Below, in pieces: positions 24,940 to 34,017 of a stretch of 64,000 nt of DNA. Each line of letters begins with the position of its first letter. Positions within the stretch are counted from its first letter, which is position 1. The translations under genes were made by a program, and so were the position numbers. The notes under the pieces were generated by a model that was not told the DNA's origin, made no database searches, and saw only the letters and a list, made by a program, of their open reading frames with translations. Source of the stretch: JAYZDK01 sp964604165 (GTDB taxonomy: Bacteria; Myxococcota_A; UBA796; CAJQPC01); NCBI GenBank assembly GCA_964604165.1, contig CAZRYF010000007.1, positions 1 through 64,000 of the forward strand, written 5' to 3'.

Positions 24940-26790
24940 ATGCAAGCTTTGGGCGCTGTTTTCGCGCTTGGAATCGGGACCTCCTGGGGCCAGGCGGTGG
25001 AGTCCGCTCCCGCGGTCCCGGTGGAGATGGAACCCGTCTCCGTGGTGCTGGATGTGCCCAAGATCCGCGAGTATGCGGCGGCATGGCATTGGGAAAGGGC
25101 GGAGCCTCACCTTCCCCATACCCGGGTGTTTGTGGCCCTGTCCTCGCCCGGGCCCGACTCGGAGCAGGTGATGGCCTTGGATGGCGCGGGTGCCGTCTGG
25201 CGCAGCTTCGACGGAGGAAGCGCCTGGCAGCGGGTGCTGCCACCTCTCGCCACCAGCGCCCTGCACACGGGCATGGACGATGAGGCCCTGCTCCTGGAGG
25301 CTGAGGGGGTCAGCGAGCCCTTCCCGGAGGGGGAGGTTTTTGAGTCCATGGACGCCGACAGTGAGGAGGAACTGCTGGAAGCCCAGGGCGTGATCCGAGA
25401 CGAGTTGGACGACGCCATGAGCATTCAGCAGCTGCTTGATGCGGATGCGGCTGGGCCTGCACCGGAGCGCATTGGCTCCCTGTCCCATGACCCGTCGGGG
25501 TGGATGAATGTTCTCTTGGGGCGACTGGACGGTATCTGGCGTTCGGAGGATGGGGGTCGCACCTTTCGGCAAGTTCACCCGGAGGTGCACGCCGCTGGAT
25601 TTGCCTGGGCCGAGGATGGAATTGTGGCGGCTGCCACGCACAACGGGGTGGTTCTCTCCCTGGATGGGGGAGAGTCCTGGGCTCCTGTCGCAGGGGTGAG
25701 CCAGGACCTTGTGGTGCATGACCTGGTGTACGACTGGGATGCCGGCTGGTTTGCCGCTACGGATGGGGGGCTCCTGACCTCACCTGACGGCATTCGATGG
25801 CGCTTTGCCCGAGCCTCCTCGGCGCTGGCCGGACAAGAAGTGTTGGCGCTCTCAGTGGACACCGACTCCATCTGGGCTGCCATGGAAGACACCATTCTCC
25901 GCTCGGATGACGGAGGCAGGACCTTCTTGCCCGTGACCCGCCAACACCTGCCCCAGACCCGTCGGTTGCTGCGCACACTGGCGCCAGGACAGCTTCTGGC
26001 GGTGGGTGCGGATGGGGTCTGGGAGACCCTCGACGGTGGCTTTCGATGGCGGCCCGTGAGCGCTGGCCTTCGAGGCCCGAGCACCTGGGACCTGGCCTGG
26101 GCCCATGACACGCTGTTCTTGGCGGGAGAGAGCGGGCTGTACAAGTTGGTGGCCGACCGGGAGTCGACCGGGGCGGACCTCGCCACAAAACAAGCCCGGG
26201 TCCCCCCCCCCTTGGCGCCCCTGGTGGAGGCTGCCTTGTTCCGGCCTGGGGTGGACCCCAGGCGAGCTGGGTTGAGGCCTGAGCGCACCGCCATGGGGCG
26301 AGCGCTACCCGAGTTGGGCCTGGACTTTCAACTGGTGGATCGGGAGAACCTCTCGGTGGACTACATGGACCGCACGAATGCACTGGATACGGACTGGGAC
26401 TGGCGGGGCATGGTGGTCCTGCAATGGGGACAAGGGGCCAATTCCAGCACCGCGGATTCGCCGCTGGAGAGCGCCTCCTTTTCGGATGTGTACTACACCA
26501 TGCGCGGGGAGCTCTTCCAGGCCGACGATAGCCGGAGTGTTCGTGCGGCCGCCTCGGCGCTCACCTCCGAGTCGACCGCCTACCGGGTCGAGCTGGGTGA
26601 ACAGGTCGCCCGCCTGTACTACTCCAGGGAGCGCGTGGCGCGAATCTTGGACGGGGGCCCCACCGGAGACATCCGCCGGGACACCCAGCGCACCTTGGAC
26701 CTGCAAGAACTCACAGCCTGGATAGATGCCTATACCGATGGCGCCATGAGCCGCGCGCTCGCTGGCGACCCCACCCGGAGAACCGAATGA
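24940..26790 (+). CDS. Exported Asp-box beta-propeller protein with shared C-terminal domain
   Basis: 616 residues. Start ATG 24940 was chosen over the longer open frame because GGAGGGG precedes it and a signal peptide follows (ALGAVFALGIGTSWGQA). At least six sialidase-like Asp-boxes occur near residues 90, 199, 240, 281, 320 and 361 (SFDGGSAW, SEDGGRTF, SLDGGESW, SPDGIRW, SDDGGRTF, TLDGGFRW), which indicates a YCF48/BNR-type propeller. No sialidase catalytic residues are evident. An acidic insert lies at residues ~110-160. The last ~130 residues (LPELGLDFQLVDREN to TDGAMSRAL) resemble the C-terminus of the next gene. Expected in the periplasm or outer envelope. Confidence 0.75.
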   Translation: MQALGAVFALGIGTSWGQAVESAPAVPVEMEPVSVVLDVPKIREYAAAWHWERAEPHLPHTRVFVALSSPGPDSEQVMALDGAGAVWRSFDGGSAWQRVLPPLATSALHTGMDDEALLLEAEGVSEPFPEGEVFESMDADSEEELLEAQGVIRDELDDAMSIQQLLDADAAGPAPERIGSLSHDPSGWMNVLLGRLDGIWRSEDGGRTFRQVHPEVHAAGFAWAEDGIVAAATHNGVVLSLDGGESWAPVAGVSQDLVVHDLVYDWDAGWFAATDGGLLTSPDGIRWRFARASSALAGQEVLALSVDTDSIWAAMEDTILRSDDGGRTFLPVTRQHLPQTRRLLRTLAPGQLLAVGADGVWETLDGGFRWRPVSAGLRGPSTWDLAWAHDTLFLAGESGLYKLVADRESTGADLATKQARVPPPLAPLVEAALFRPGVDPRRAGLRPERTAMGRALPELGLDFQLVDRENLSVDYMDRTNALDTDWDWRGMVVLQWGQGANSSTADSPLESASFSDVYYTMRGELFQADDSRSVRAAASALTSESTAYRVELGEQVARLYYSRERVARILDGGPTGDIRRDTQRTLDLQELTAWIDAYTDGAMSRALAGDPTRRTE

Positions 26791-27617
26791 TAGCCCCGAT
26801 TCTACTTATGCTGGGCCTTGCCCAGGCCTCTCAATCTGCTGCTGGCCCAGTGGACCTGTCCACCACCACTGCGGAGGCCCTTGCCGCGGCCGCCGATATC
26901 GATGGTGCCCTGGCCCAAGCGGTGGTGGCCCTTCGCAATGAGAGAGGCTCGCTGGCCTCCCTGGAGGCGCTCCGTGTCTTGCCGGGCATGGACGATGCCT
27001 CCCTGGGCAAGCTGCGCCATTCCACCGTGGTCACCCTGGACCTCCCGGTTCAAAAGCAACGCCGTGCCTTCAAGAGCGTGGACGAGGTGCTCGGTCAATT
27101 TGGTGACGAGCCAAACATTGCTGCGGTGCAGGAAATGGCCATGCGCTACAGCCACACCCACCGGGCCCAGGTGGAATCTTGGCTTGCAGCGTCGAAGAAC
27201 GCCGCGAAGCTCCCGGAATTCCAGTTTCGCTACTACTATTACGACCGATTGAACTCGGGATTTGACTACGTGGTCGACGAAGGCGGCAACGCACAGGCCC
27301 AGCAGGATGATGCGGACACGGATAAGGACCACGTGTACCAGTTGACTCTCAAGTGGCGCTTGGATGAGCTGATGATGTCCTCCGAGAGGATTCGCGTCAT
27401 CTCTGAGTCCCAGGACGTGGTCAAGCTGCGGGACAAGGTGCTTGGAGAGGTGACCCGCCTCTATTTCGATCGCCGCCGCCTCCAGGTGGACTCTCTCCTC
27501 TCCCCCTCCTCGGACATCAAGTCCCAAGTGGAAGACCAGCTCCGTCTGATGGAGTTGACCGCCGAGCTGGATGCATTCACAGGGGGCGAATTCAGCCGCG
27601 CCTTGTCGTCTCGCTGA
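26787..27617 (+). CDS. Exported helix-hairpin-helix protein with shared C-terminal domain
   Basis: 276 residues, start overlapping the previous stop (ATGA). A signal peptide (IAPILLMLGLAQA) is followed by a ComEA-like helix-hairpin-helix region, residues ~22-85 (VDLSTTTAEALAAAADIDGA, then LRVLPGMDDASLGKL). Residues ~140-276 (YYYYDRLNSGFDY, LTLKWRLDELM, EVTRLYFDRRRLQVD, ELDAFTGGEFSRAL) match the C-terminal domain of the neighbour upstream and have the look of a TolC-like helical or outer-membrane piece. Although HhH modules often bind DNA, an exported one with this partner may instead be a protein interaction module. Function unknown. Confidence 0.7.
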   Translation: MIAPILLMLGLAQASQSAAGPVDLSTTTAEALAAAADIDGALAQAVVALRNERGSLASLEALRVLPGMDDASLGKLRHSTVVTLDLPVQKQRRAFKSVDEVLGQFGDEPNIAAVQEMAMRYSHTHRAQVESWLAASKNAAKLPEFQFRYYYYDRLNSGFDYVVDEGGNAQAQQDDADTDKDHVYQLTLKWRLDELMMSSERIRVISESQDVVKLRDKVLGEVTRLYFDRRRLQVDSLLSPSSDIKSQVEDQLRLMELTAELDAFTGGEFSRALSSR

Positions 27618-27621
27618 CCCC

Positions 27622-29163
27622 ATGGACTTGTCCCACGAGACCATCCTGATTCTGGACTTTGGCTCCCAGTACACCCAACTCATCGCCCGACGGGTCCGGG
27701 AGCAGGGAGTCTACTGCGAGATTCATCCCTGCACCGAGGCGGCTCCGGAGATCGCCCCTCCGCAGATCAAGGGGTTGATCCTCTCCGGAGGGCCCGACTC
27801 GGTGCTGGATGACTCCGCGCCGCCATTCGACCGTCGCTGGCTAGAGGTGTTGGACACTCCGGTGCTGGGCATTTGCTACGGCATGCAGCTTCTTACCCAC
27901 TTGGGTGGAGGACAGGTGGCCCGGGGTACCCACCGGGAGTATGGTCCCGCCCGCCTGGAGCTTGGACCATCACCGGGTCCGTTCTTTGTGGACGTGCCAT
28001 CGGACAGCGCGATCTGGATGAGCCATGGGGATCACGTGGACGAATCGCCGGAAGGTTACGTCACGACCGCCAGCTCCACGGGTTGTCCCATTGCCGCCTT
28101 TGTTCACCCGGGGCTTCGCCGGGTGGGAATCCAATTCCATCCGGAAGTGACCCATACGGAAATGGGCAAGACCATGCTCCGGAACTTTCTGTTCACCATG
28201 TGCGAATGCTCAGGTGACTGGAGCATGGGATCTTTTATCGAGGAGCAAGTCGCAGCCCTTCAGGAGCGACTTGGCGACGACCGGGTGGTGCTGGGCTTGT
28301 CAGGAGGTGTTGATTCTTCTGTGGTGGCCGGGCTTCTGCACAAGGCCATCGGCGACAGGCTGGAGTGTATTTTCGTGGACAATGGCCTGCTTCGACTTGG
28401 GGAGCGGGACAGCGTGGCCGCTGAGTTTGGTGAGTACAACCTCACCGTGGTGGATGCCGAGAGCCGGTTTCTTGATGCCCTCTCCGGCGTCACCGATCCG
28501 GAGGCCAAGAGAAAGGCCATTGGGGAGACTTTCATCCGGGTCTTCGAGGCGGAAGCGAGTCGCTTGGGGGATATTCCTTGGCTTGCCCAGGGCACTTTGT
28601 ACCCAGACGTGATCGAATCGGTCTCTTTCAAGGGGCCGTCTGCCACCATCAAGTCCCATCACAACGTGGGGGGGCTTCCAGAAGATCTGAATTTTCAACT
28701 GGTGGAGCCTTTGCGAGAGCTCTTCAAGGACGAGGTGCGGGAGCTGGGGGAGCAACTGGGGCTCTCCGCCCAGCGGGTCCATAGGCAGCCGTTTCCAGGT
28801 CCTGGGCTTGCGGTGCGAATTCTGGGCGAGGTCACCAAGGACCGGTGCGACCTGCTGCGCGAGGCGGATGCGATTGTGACCGGAGAGATTCGAGATGCCG
28901 GCTGGGAGCGGAAGATCTGGCAGTCGTTTGCGGTGCTGCTTCCCATTCAGACCGTGGGGGTCATGGGGGATGAGCGTACGTATGAGAACGTGTGCGTGGT
29001 GCGGGCAGTGCACTCCCGAGATGGAATGACCGCGGACTGGGTTCACATGCCCTACGAGCTTCTGGGGCGGATGTCGGCGCGAGTCATCAACGAGGTTCGC
29101 GGAATCAACCGGGTCTGCTATGACATCTCCAGCAAGCCCCCTGCCACCATCGAGTGGGAGTAG
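27622..29163 (+). CDS. guaA: GMP synthase (glutamine-hydrolysing)
   Basis: 513 residues. It converts XMP to GMP with glutamine as nitrogen donor. The class I amidotransferase domain has the catalytic cysteine in GICYGMQLL (C85) and FHPEVTH; the ATP-pyrophosphatase domain has LSGGVDSSVVAG near residue 229; the dimerisation domain ends in the canonical PPATIEWE. The start ATG 27622 lies four bases after the HhH gene stop and has no clear ribosome site, so translation may depend on coupling. It converges on the TPR gene with three bases between stops. Confidence 0.97.
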   Translation: MDLSHETILILDFGSQYTQLIARRVREQGVYCEIHPCTEAAPEIAPPQIKGLILSGGPDSVLDDSAPPFDRRWLEVLDTPVLGICYGMQLLTHLGGGQVARGTHREYGPARLELGPSPGPFFVDVPSDSAIWMSHGDHVDESPEGYVTTASSTGCPIAAFVHPGLRRVGIQFHPEVTHTEMGKTMLRNFLFTMCECSGDWSMGSFIEEQVAALQERLGDDRVVLGLSGGVDSSVVAGLLHKAIGDRLECIFVDNGLLRLGERDSVAAEFGEYNLTVVDAESRFLDALSGVTDPEAKRKAIGETFIRVFEAEASRLGDIPWLAQGTLYPDVIESVSFKGPSATIKSHHNVGGLPEDLNFQLVEPLRELFKDEVRELGEQLGLSAQRVHRQPFPGPGLAVRILGEVTKDRCDLLREADAIVTGEIRDAGWERKIWQSFAVLLPIQTVGVMGDERTYENVCVVRAVHSRDGMTADWVHMPYELLGRMSARVINEVRGINRVCYDISSKPPATIEWE

Positions 29164-29166
29164 GAA

Positions 29167-30000
29167 TCAGGACCGAAGTGGGTGGGACTCTGGTGGGAGG
29201 GCCAGCCAATCCAAAGCCTCGGCCCGCAGCACCTCGGCAATTCGCCGGGGCAGATCGCCCTGGTGATGGGCCAGGCGCTCCAGGTTCACCCGGTACAGGC
29301 GCAGCTCCTCGGGATGGGTCTCCCAGGCCTCATCCCCGGGGGTCGGGGGTGTACCGCGGTACAGTCCGGTGCTGAAGGGGGAGAGGGGTGGCTCGGCGCT
29401 GCGCAGAACGTCCAGGCTCGGCAGATGGTAGCTGGTCAGGGGGACCTCCTGAATCCAGCGGGACAGGGCTTCATCCAACAGGGAGAAGGCCTGCAAGAGG
29501 GCCTCATTCCAGCCCGCCTCCGAGAGCGGCTCTATCCGGGGATATCGATTCCCATCCAGATTGGCAGCTTTGTCCAGGGAGGACCGAGACTCGTCCGTCA
29601 GACCTTGCCATTCCTGGGCGAGTCCCTGGTAGTACCAAGCTTCTGGTGAGTCGGGATTCACCTCCAGGACCGCCTGGGTGCACATAAGACAACCATCCAT
29701 GTCGGTCAGCTCAAAACGGGCAATTCCCATGCCGCAAAGGGCCATGGGATGACGGGGAACCAGCTCCAGGAACCGGGCGTAGGCAGCATCCGCACCGTGG
29801 GCATCCCCAAGCTCGAGGTTGGCCTCGCCCACCAGGAACAGGGCCTCCAGATGATCGGGCTCCTCCTCCAGAAGCTCCTCAGCCTCGAGAATGGCACCCA
29901 TCCAGTCCCGCGCGTCAAACCGGGCCCTGGCTTGCTGGAAACGAAACTCCAGGAGGCCTGCGCCTGCCAGGCCGCCCGGAGTGGGGGTTCCGTCGCTCAC
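29167..30000 (-). CDS. TPR protein coupled to sigma/anti-sigma-like membrane protein
   Basis: 277 residues from GTG 30000, which overlaps the upstream stop (GTGA). After a short N-terminus, residues ~20-145 hold three or more TPR units (ARFDARDWMGAILEAEELLE, ALFLVGEANLELGDAHGADA, AWYYQGLAQEWQGLTDESRS). The second half (residues ~150-270) is not repetitive and contains PLTSYHLPSLDVL and SPFSTGLYRGTPPTP. The C-terminal half resembles metallopeptidase-like TPR proteins only weakly, with no HExxH motif. It is likely cytoplasmic. The stop/start overlap means it is made together with the preceding membrane protein. Confidence 0.65.
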   Translation of the reverse strand: MSDGTPTPGGLAGAGLLEFRFQQARARFDARDWMGAILEAEELLEEEPDHLEALFLVGEANLELGDAHGADAAYARFLELVPRHPMALCGMGIARFELTDMDGCLMCTQAVLEVNPDSPEAWYYQGLAQEWQGLTDESRSSLDKAANLDGNRYPRIEPLSEAGWNEALLQAFSLLDEALSRWIQEVPLTSYHLPSLDVLRSAEPPLSPFSTGLYRGTPPTPGDEAWETHPEELRLYRVNLERLAHHQGDLPRRIAEVLRAEALDWLALPPESHPLRS

Positions 30001-30845
30001 AAGGTCACCCACGCAGCAAGTGCCACCAGTGCCAGTCCCACAGCCAGCCCGATCCACATCAGCCGCTTCTCACCGGAGGGATCCGGCAGCTGGAACTTGC
30101 TGGAGTCCATGCGATCGGAACGCGGTGTCACCGGTGAGCCGGCTTGGGGCGCCAGCGCTCCCCCTCGCAAGGCAAGGGCAAATGGCGAAAATTCAGCGAC
30201 GTCCCGGCAAAGGGAGAGGTCCGACAGCATCCATCGCTCGAAGGCTCCATCTTCTGCCTCCGACCCCATTCGACCGGCTTCGTACAAGGGCAGGGGAGCC
30301 CTGTCTGCAGCGGGGTGTTCCGGAAGTTCGGAAAAGTCGACCTCCTCGTGCTCCGTGAGCCAACGCTTGACCTGGTATCGAGCTTGAAGCACTCCATGGG
30401 GGTACCCCCCGAACTCTGCACAGGCCTCCTTGACTCCCTCGATGGGAAAGGCCGCGTCATAGGCCAATGCGAGAATTCGAATGGGTTCCCGTGACATTCC
30501 ACTTGCTGCCGCGCGGAGCAACGCCGTGGGGCTGCGCTCGCCGGTGGCGCGCCCGGGTTGATCGCCACCCGGGCTTCGACCCCCATGGGCATTCAATTCG
30601 CTCAGGAGCAGGTCATGGGCCCAGGGCGCCAGCTCCTCGGGCTGCGTCAGACCCAGAATTCCCTGGGCGAAGCATTGGCAGGCTCTCTCCAGGGGTTCCC
30701 GTCCACCCACCTCGCCCAAGCGGGCGCTGGCCACCGCGTAGTACCAGTCGGAAAAGCGCTGAGCCATGATCCGCCCCGCCTCGGGGTTTCCATGGCGCCA
30801 TTCCTTGAACAGGGCGTCGGTGCTGGACTCTGCGCTCGGCTCCAT
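29997..30845 (-). CDS. Sigma-factor-like / anti-sigma-like single-pass membrane protein
   Basis: 282 residues from ATG 30845 (GGAG six bases upstream). Residues ~10-75 (DALFKEWRHGNPEAGRIMAQ RFSDWYYAVASARLG) resemble region 2 of ECF sigma factors in helix pattern. Residues ~120-165 (IRILALAYDAAFPIEGVKEA) resemble a weak region-4 arrangement. Residues ~180-225 (LPLYEAGRMGSEAEDGAFER, then SLCRDVAEF) resemble the zinc-binding anti-sigma domain but only one cysteine of the usual HxxxCxxC set remains. A single membrane helix ends the protein (LMWIGLAVGLALVALAAWVTL is at residues ~262-282). All family links are inferred from weak patterns; an unrelated membrane protein remains possible. Confidence 0.5.
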   Translation of the reverse strand: MEPSAESSTDALFKEWRHGNPEAGRIMAQRFSDWYYAVASARLGEVGGREPLERACQCFAQGILGLTQPEELAPWAHDLLLSELNAHGGRSPGGDQPGRATGERSPTALLRAAASGMSREPIRILALAYDAAFPIEGVKEACAEFGGYPHGVLQARYQVKRWLTEHEEVDFSELPEHPAADRAPLPLYEAGRMGSEAEDGAFERWMLSDLSLCRDVAEFSPFALALRGGALAPQAGSPVTPRSDRMDSSKFQLPDPSGEKRLMWIGLAVGLALVALAAWVTL

Positions 30846-30905
30846 GAACCACTCCGGGACTACGGGGGATCTAACCACTCGTTATGGGGATGGCAGGAAG
30901 GGCCC

Positions 30906-31679
30906 ATGGAAGTTGTGACACATGTGGTGGGAAACAGGCTTGGAAACCTGAACCACCTGGTGGCTTGTCCTGTCACCGGCGAGGCCCTTTCGGTGGATCC
31001 CTTGGATGTTCGGTGGATTCTGCGGACCCTGGACCAAAGGGGTTGGCGCTTGAAGTGGATCGTCAACACCCATGCTCATGGGGACCACACCGCGGGCAAT
31101 TTGTCGCTTGCCGCAGCAACAGGGGCTGAAATCCGGTGCCATCCGGACGCTGTGGAGTCCGTTCCAGGAGATGCAAGGGGGCTGGAGGAGCAGCTTGAAT
31201 TGGGGGAACTCGTCCTGGACGTGTTGGACACCCCTGGCCACACCATGAGTCATGTGTGTCTTCTTTGGCGTAATGGGGATGGGGGAAAATTGTTTGCAGG
31301 CGATACGCTCTTCAACGCCGGCGTTGGCAACTGCCACAATGGCGGACATCCCGAAGCATTGTATGAATCGTTTTCGCAGATACTGTCGGGTTTGGGGGAT
31401 GAGGTGGCGCTCTATCCAGGTCACGACTACTTGCGGCGCAACCTGGAATTCACTCTGGACAGGGAACCGGGCAACGAGGACGCACGGCAGCTGTTGGCGC
31501 GGTGGGACCAAGAAGCAGAGCCGCTGGTGCTGAGCCTGGAGGTGGAGCGACGGGTCAACGTGTTTCTTCGCTTGGACCAGCCCGAGGTCCGGGCGGGATT
31601 GCGTGCGGAGTCCGGGGACTCTCCACAAGATGCTCGCGCGTGTTTCCTCGCACTGCGCACTCTGAGGAATCTCTGGTAG
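30906..31679 (+). CDS. Metallo-beta-lactamase-fold hydrolase, glyoxalase II-like
   Basis: 257 residues from ATG 30906 with GGAAGG upstream. The metal-binding motif THAHGDHTAGN near residue 55, GHTMSH near 115, FAGDTLF near 135 and YPGHDY near 173 are the ligands of hydroxyacylglutathione hydrolases, which split S-D-lactoylglutathione. The C-terminal ~80 residues correspond to the GloB substrate-binding domain (RQLLARWDQEAEPL). Cytoplasmic. It is divergent from the sigma/anti-sigma-like gene and its stop overlaps the next start. It could also act on another thioester. Confidence 0.85.
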   Translation: MEVVTHVVGNRLGNLNHLVACPVTGEALSVDPLDVRWILRTLDQRGWRLKWIVNTHAHGDHTAGNLSLAAATGAEIRCHPDAVESVPGDARGLEEQLELGELVLDVLDTPGHTMSHVCLLWRNGDGGKLFAGDTLFNAGVGNCHNGGHPEALYESFSQILSGLGDEVALYPGHDYLRRNLEFTLDREPGNEDARQLLARWDQEAEPLVLSLEVERRVNVFLRLDQPEVRAGLRAESGDSPQDARACFLALRTLRNLW

Positions 31680-32077
31680 TGCCCTTTCCCTCCCACCTGC
31701 TTCAGCTTCTTCCCTCCCTCGTCATTTGCCGGGTCCAAGGGGGTGAACCCCTGGGGACTGCAGGGGAAGCGTGGCCTGAGTCCTGGGGGACGGAAGCATG
31801 GGTGTTGCCCCTGGAGCCTCTGCTGCGAAGCGACGCTGAAGGTTGCGCATCCACGGATTCCATGCAGCGCCTTTCCCAGGCGGGGCTGGCCTGGGAGGGT
31901 GTGGAGGTTCAGGTTGGGGAGCGGTGCGTGCCCGGATGTCTGGTTCCAGACATGGGGCGAGCCCGGGCCGTGCGGTTTGGGTACCGGTTGGATCGATGGG
32001 CTGTTTTTCGGGTGACGCCCGACGGTGTCCAGGCCGTCTACACCGGAAGGAAAAGCCGGATGCCCCGGGACAGTTAG
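31679..32077 (+). CDS. Hypothetical protein coupled to glyoxalase-like gene
   Basis: 132 residues if it starts at GTG 31679, which shares a base with the preceding TAG stop. No family is recognised. The sequence has a beta-like middle (AWVLPLEPLLRSDAEG), three cysteines and a C-terminal basic tail (YTGRKSRMPRDS). It has no signal peptide or membrane helix. The length and the close coupling favour a real gene, but the frame could be chance in GC-rich DNA. It converges on the next gene, with six bases between stops. Confidence 0.45.
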   Translation: MPFPSHLLQLLPSLVICRVQGGEPLGTAGEAWPESWGTEAWVLPLEPLLRSDAEGCASTDSMQRLSQAGLAWEGVEVQVGERCVPGCLVPDMGRARAVRFGYRLDRWAVFRVTPDGVQAVYTGRKSRMPRDS

Positions 32078-32083
32078 GGAGAT

Positions 32084-33044
32084 CTACGACCCGTCGGCTG
32101 CACCTTTTTCGGCAAAATGGCGATTCGCTGTCACCGTGAGGGTGTAGTACGCGGCGCTTGTGAGGAAGAGCACCTGTCCTGGGGAAAAGCCGGCCTCGGC
32201 GATCCAGAGGCCGGCCAGGATGGTGCCGGGGACGACCACGGCCCAGGCCCATCCAAAACGCTTCATGTCCCTTGCTACCAAGCTGGGAAAGCCGGGCAAC
32301 GGGACAAAGGGCAGTGCCTCTGCCGGAAAGGGCGATGGGGACGCATAGACGGCTGCTTTCGGGACGTCACCCCGGGAGCCCGCCTCCAAGGCGGCCGCCA
32401 TCAGCAGAGGACCGTCCGGCTCAAGCCCCAGGACCCTGTAGAGCGTGCCCATGATCTGTGCCTCCTCCAGCCGGCCCGGCCCTTTCATTTCCAGGCGCTG
32501 CAAGGGCCGACTTCCCGCCGTGCTCAAGCTGCAGAGGGTCAGCATCCGGCCGCCTTCCCGGGCATGGTGGAGATGCCCCACCACAATGTGGTCCACCCCA
32601 TTTCGCCATCGGTCCTCCACTGAAACAGTGGATGGTATGCCGCAGTCATCCACCACCGGAGGTGGAGTCCCCCGGGTGACCTTTCGTCCGCCACGAACTT
32701 CGACACCCTTCATTGCGTCCAGGTGACTGTGAAGCACGTCGAAGACTTCTCTTGCTTCCAACCGAAGGGTCTCGTCTCCACCTGCCTCCACAGGCAGGAT
32801 CTCCACGGTCCAAGCTGGGGCCCCGTGAAATACAACCTCCTCGATCGGAACAATGGCCTGAATCTCAGAATAGGGCACGATGGCCTCCCCCTGGACCATT
32901 CGCAGGCGCATTCCCTCGGCGTCTGTCTCCAGGACCTCTGCCGCCCACACCCGGCCGTCCGCCCACTCAATCTGCCGATACTCCTGGGAGAAGGCCGGTT
33001 GTGAGGCAAAAATGAACGCGACAAGACCAGCGATCAAGCGCATC
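32084..33044 (-). CDS. Exported protein with C-terminal membrane segments, unknown function
   Basis: About 319 residues if it starts at ATG 33044, where a good signal peptide begins (RLIAGLVAFIFASQPAFSQ); the frame extends to GTG 33094 but that adds a segment not needed for export. Residues ~20-75 are beta-rich (EWADGRVWAAEVLETDAEGM). Residues ~95-180 contain conserved-looking HLHHAREGG and CSLSTAGSR. Two hydrophobic segments lie near residues 250-272 and 283-300. No known family is recognised. The middle part may relate to periplasmic GNA1162/CsgG-like proteins with a VEVRGGRKV pattern, but I cannot confirm this. Confidence 0.6.
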
Positions 33045-33198
33045 AATGGCAATCGAAAGGGGGAGGGGACGGACAAGAGAGTGGCCTCAAACACACCGAA
33101 GGAGTCCTACCCCTGGCACATCGCGGGGTCAAGCATGTCTTGGACCTTGGCAGGAGGAAACGGCAGGGGTTATCAGGGGGGGTCCCGGAGGGTCCAAG

Positions 33199-34017
33199 GT
33201 GGCCGAAGAACGACAGGATGAGCAGGTTCCGGAGCCGTTGCAGGAAGGCGATGTGCTCTTTCGCATTCAAATGCGGGTCGCGGACGCGTTTTTTGAGCAC
33301 TGGAAGCGCGGCCTTGTGCTGCTGCTCTCCGTTCTCCTGGTGGTTTTGGTTGTCGGGACCTGGAAGAATCGACTGCGCGATGCCCAGCGGGACACCACGG
33401 CCTCCATTGCAGCCATTGATCGGAAGATGCCGGAGGTGGATCAACTGGCCGCCATGGGGCTCGCACCTTTGGATGACTTGAACGATCCGGCAAGGGTACA
33501 GCTGCTGGAGGCGATTGCCAGCAAGTACGAGGAGGTAGCGGCGGCTGGAACCAAGGCGTCCGCGGCAGAGGCCTGGCTAAAGGCAGGAGATACCTGGGAC
33601 CGGCTTGGGCGGCCCGAAGATGCAGCCCGGGCCTTTCAGGGCGCTCTGGACGCGTTCACCATGGGTCCGTTCGGGCACACAGCCACCAACGCGCTTGCGG
33701 CGGTGAGGGTTGCCCAAGGGGACACAGAGGGAGCGGCTACACTCTACCGTTCCATCGTGGCGGGTTCTGATGAATACCTGGCGGAGAGAGCGCAGTACGA
33801 CCTGGCTTCTGCACTCGGCGCAGGCGGCGACACGGCCGGCGCCATTTCGGCGTACAAGGATTTCCAGACCCGGTATCCGGACAGCAGCTTGAGCGGCGCC
33901 GTGGAAGAAGAACTTCGGTCCATCTCCGGCGCCAACGCCTCGTCTGCAGCGGAGGCGAAGACGCCTCCAGCGGTGGGACCCGACGAGGTGGTCGAGCCCA
34001 CCCCGGCTCCTGAGTGA
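33199..34017 (+). CDS. YfgM-like membrane-anchored TPR protein
   Basis: 272 residues from GTG 33199 (GGAGGG six bases upstream). A cytoplasmic N-terminus of ~30 residues is followed by a membrane helix (about residues 36-53, GLVLLLSVLLVVLVVGTW) and a periplasmic TPR region (residues ~95-245: AAEAWLKAGDTWDRLGRPED, AISAYKDFQTRYPDSSLSGA). The C-terminus is Pro/Glu-rich. This is the architecture of YfgM/tol-pal-system-like proteins that work with the Sec translocon and periplasmic chaperones. The next gene, a BamB-like propeller, overlaps by four bases, matching the yfgM-bamB pair known from E. coli. Confidence 0.72.
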   Translation: MAEERQDEQVPEPLQEGDVLFRIQMRVADAFFEHWKRGLVLLLSVLLVVLVVGTWKNRLRDAQRDTTASIAAIDRKMPEVDQLAAMGLAPLDDLNDPARVQLLEAIASKYEEVAAAGTKASAAEAWLKAGDTWDRLGRPEDAARAFQGALDAFTMGPFGHTATNALAAVRVAQGDTEGAATLYRSIVAGSDEYLAERAQYDLASALGAGGDTAGAISAYKDFQTRYPDSSLSGAVEEELRSISGANASSAAEAKTPPAVGPDEVVEPTPAPE

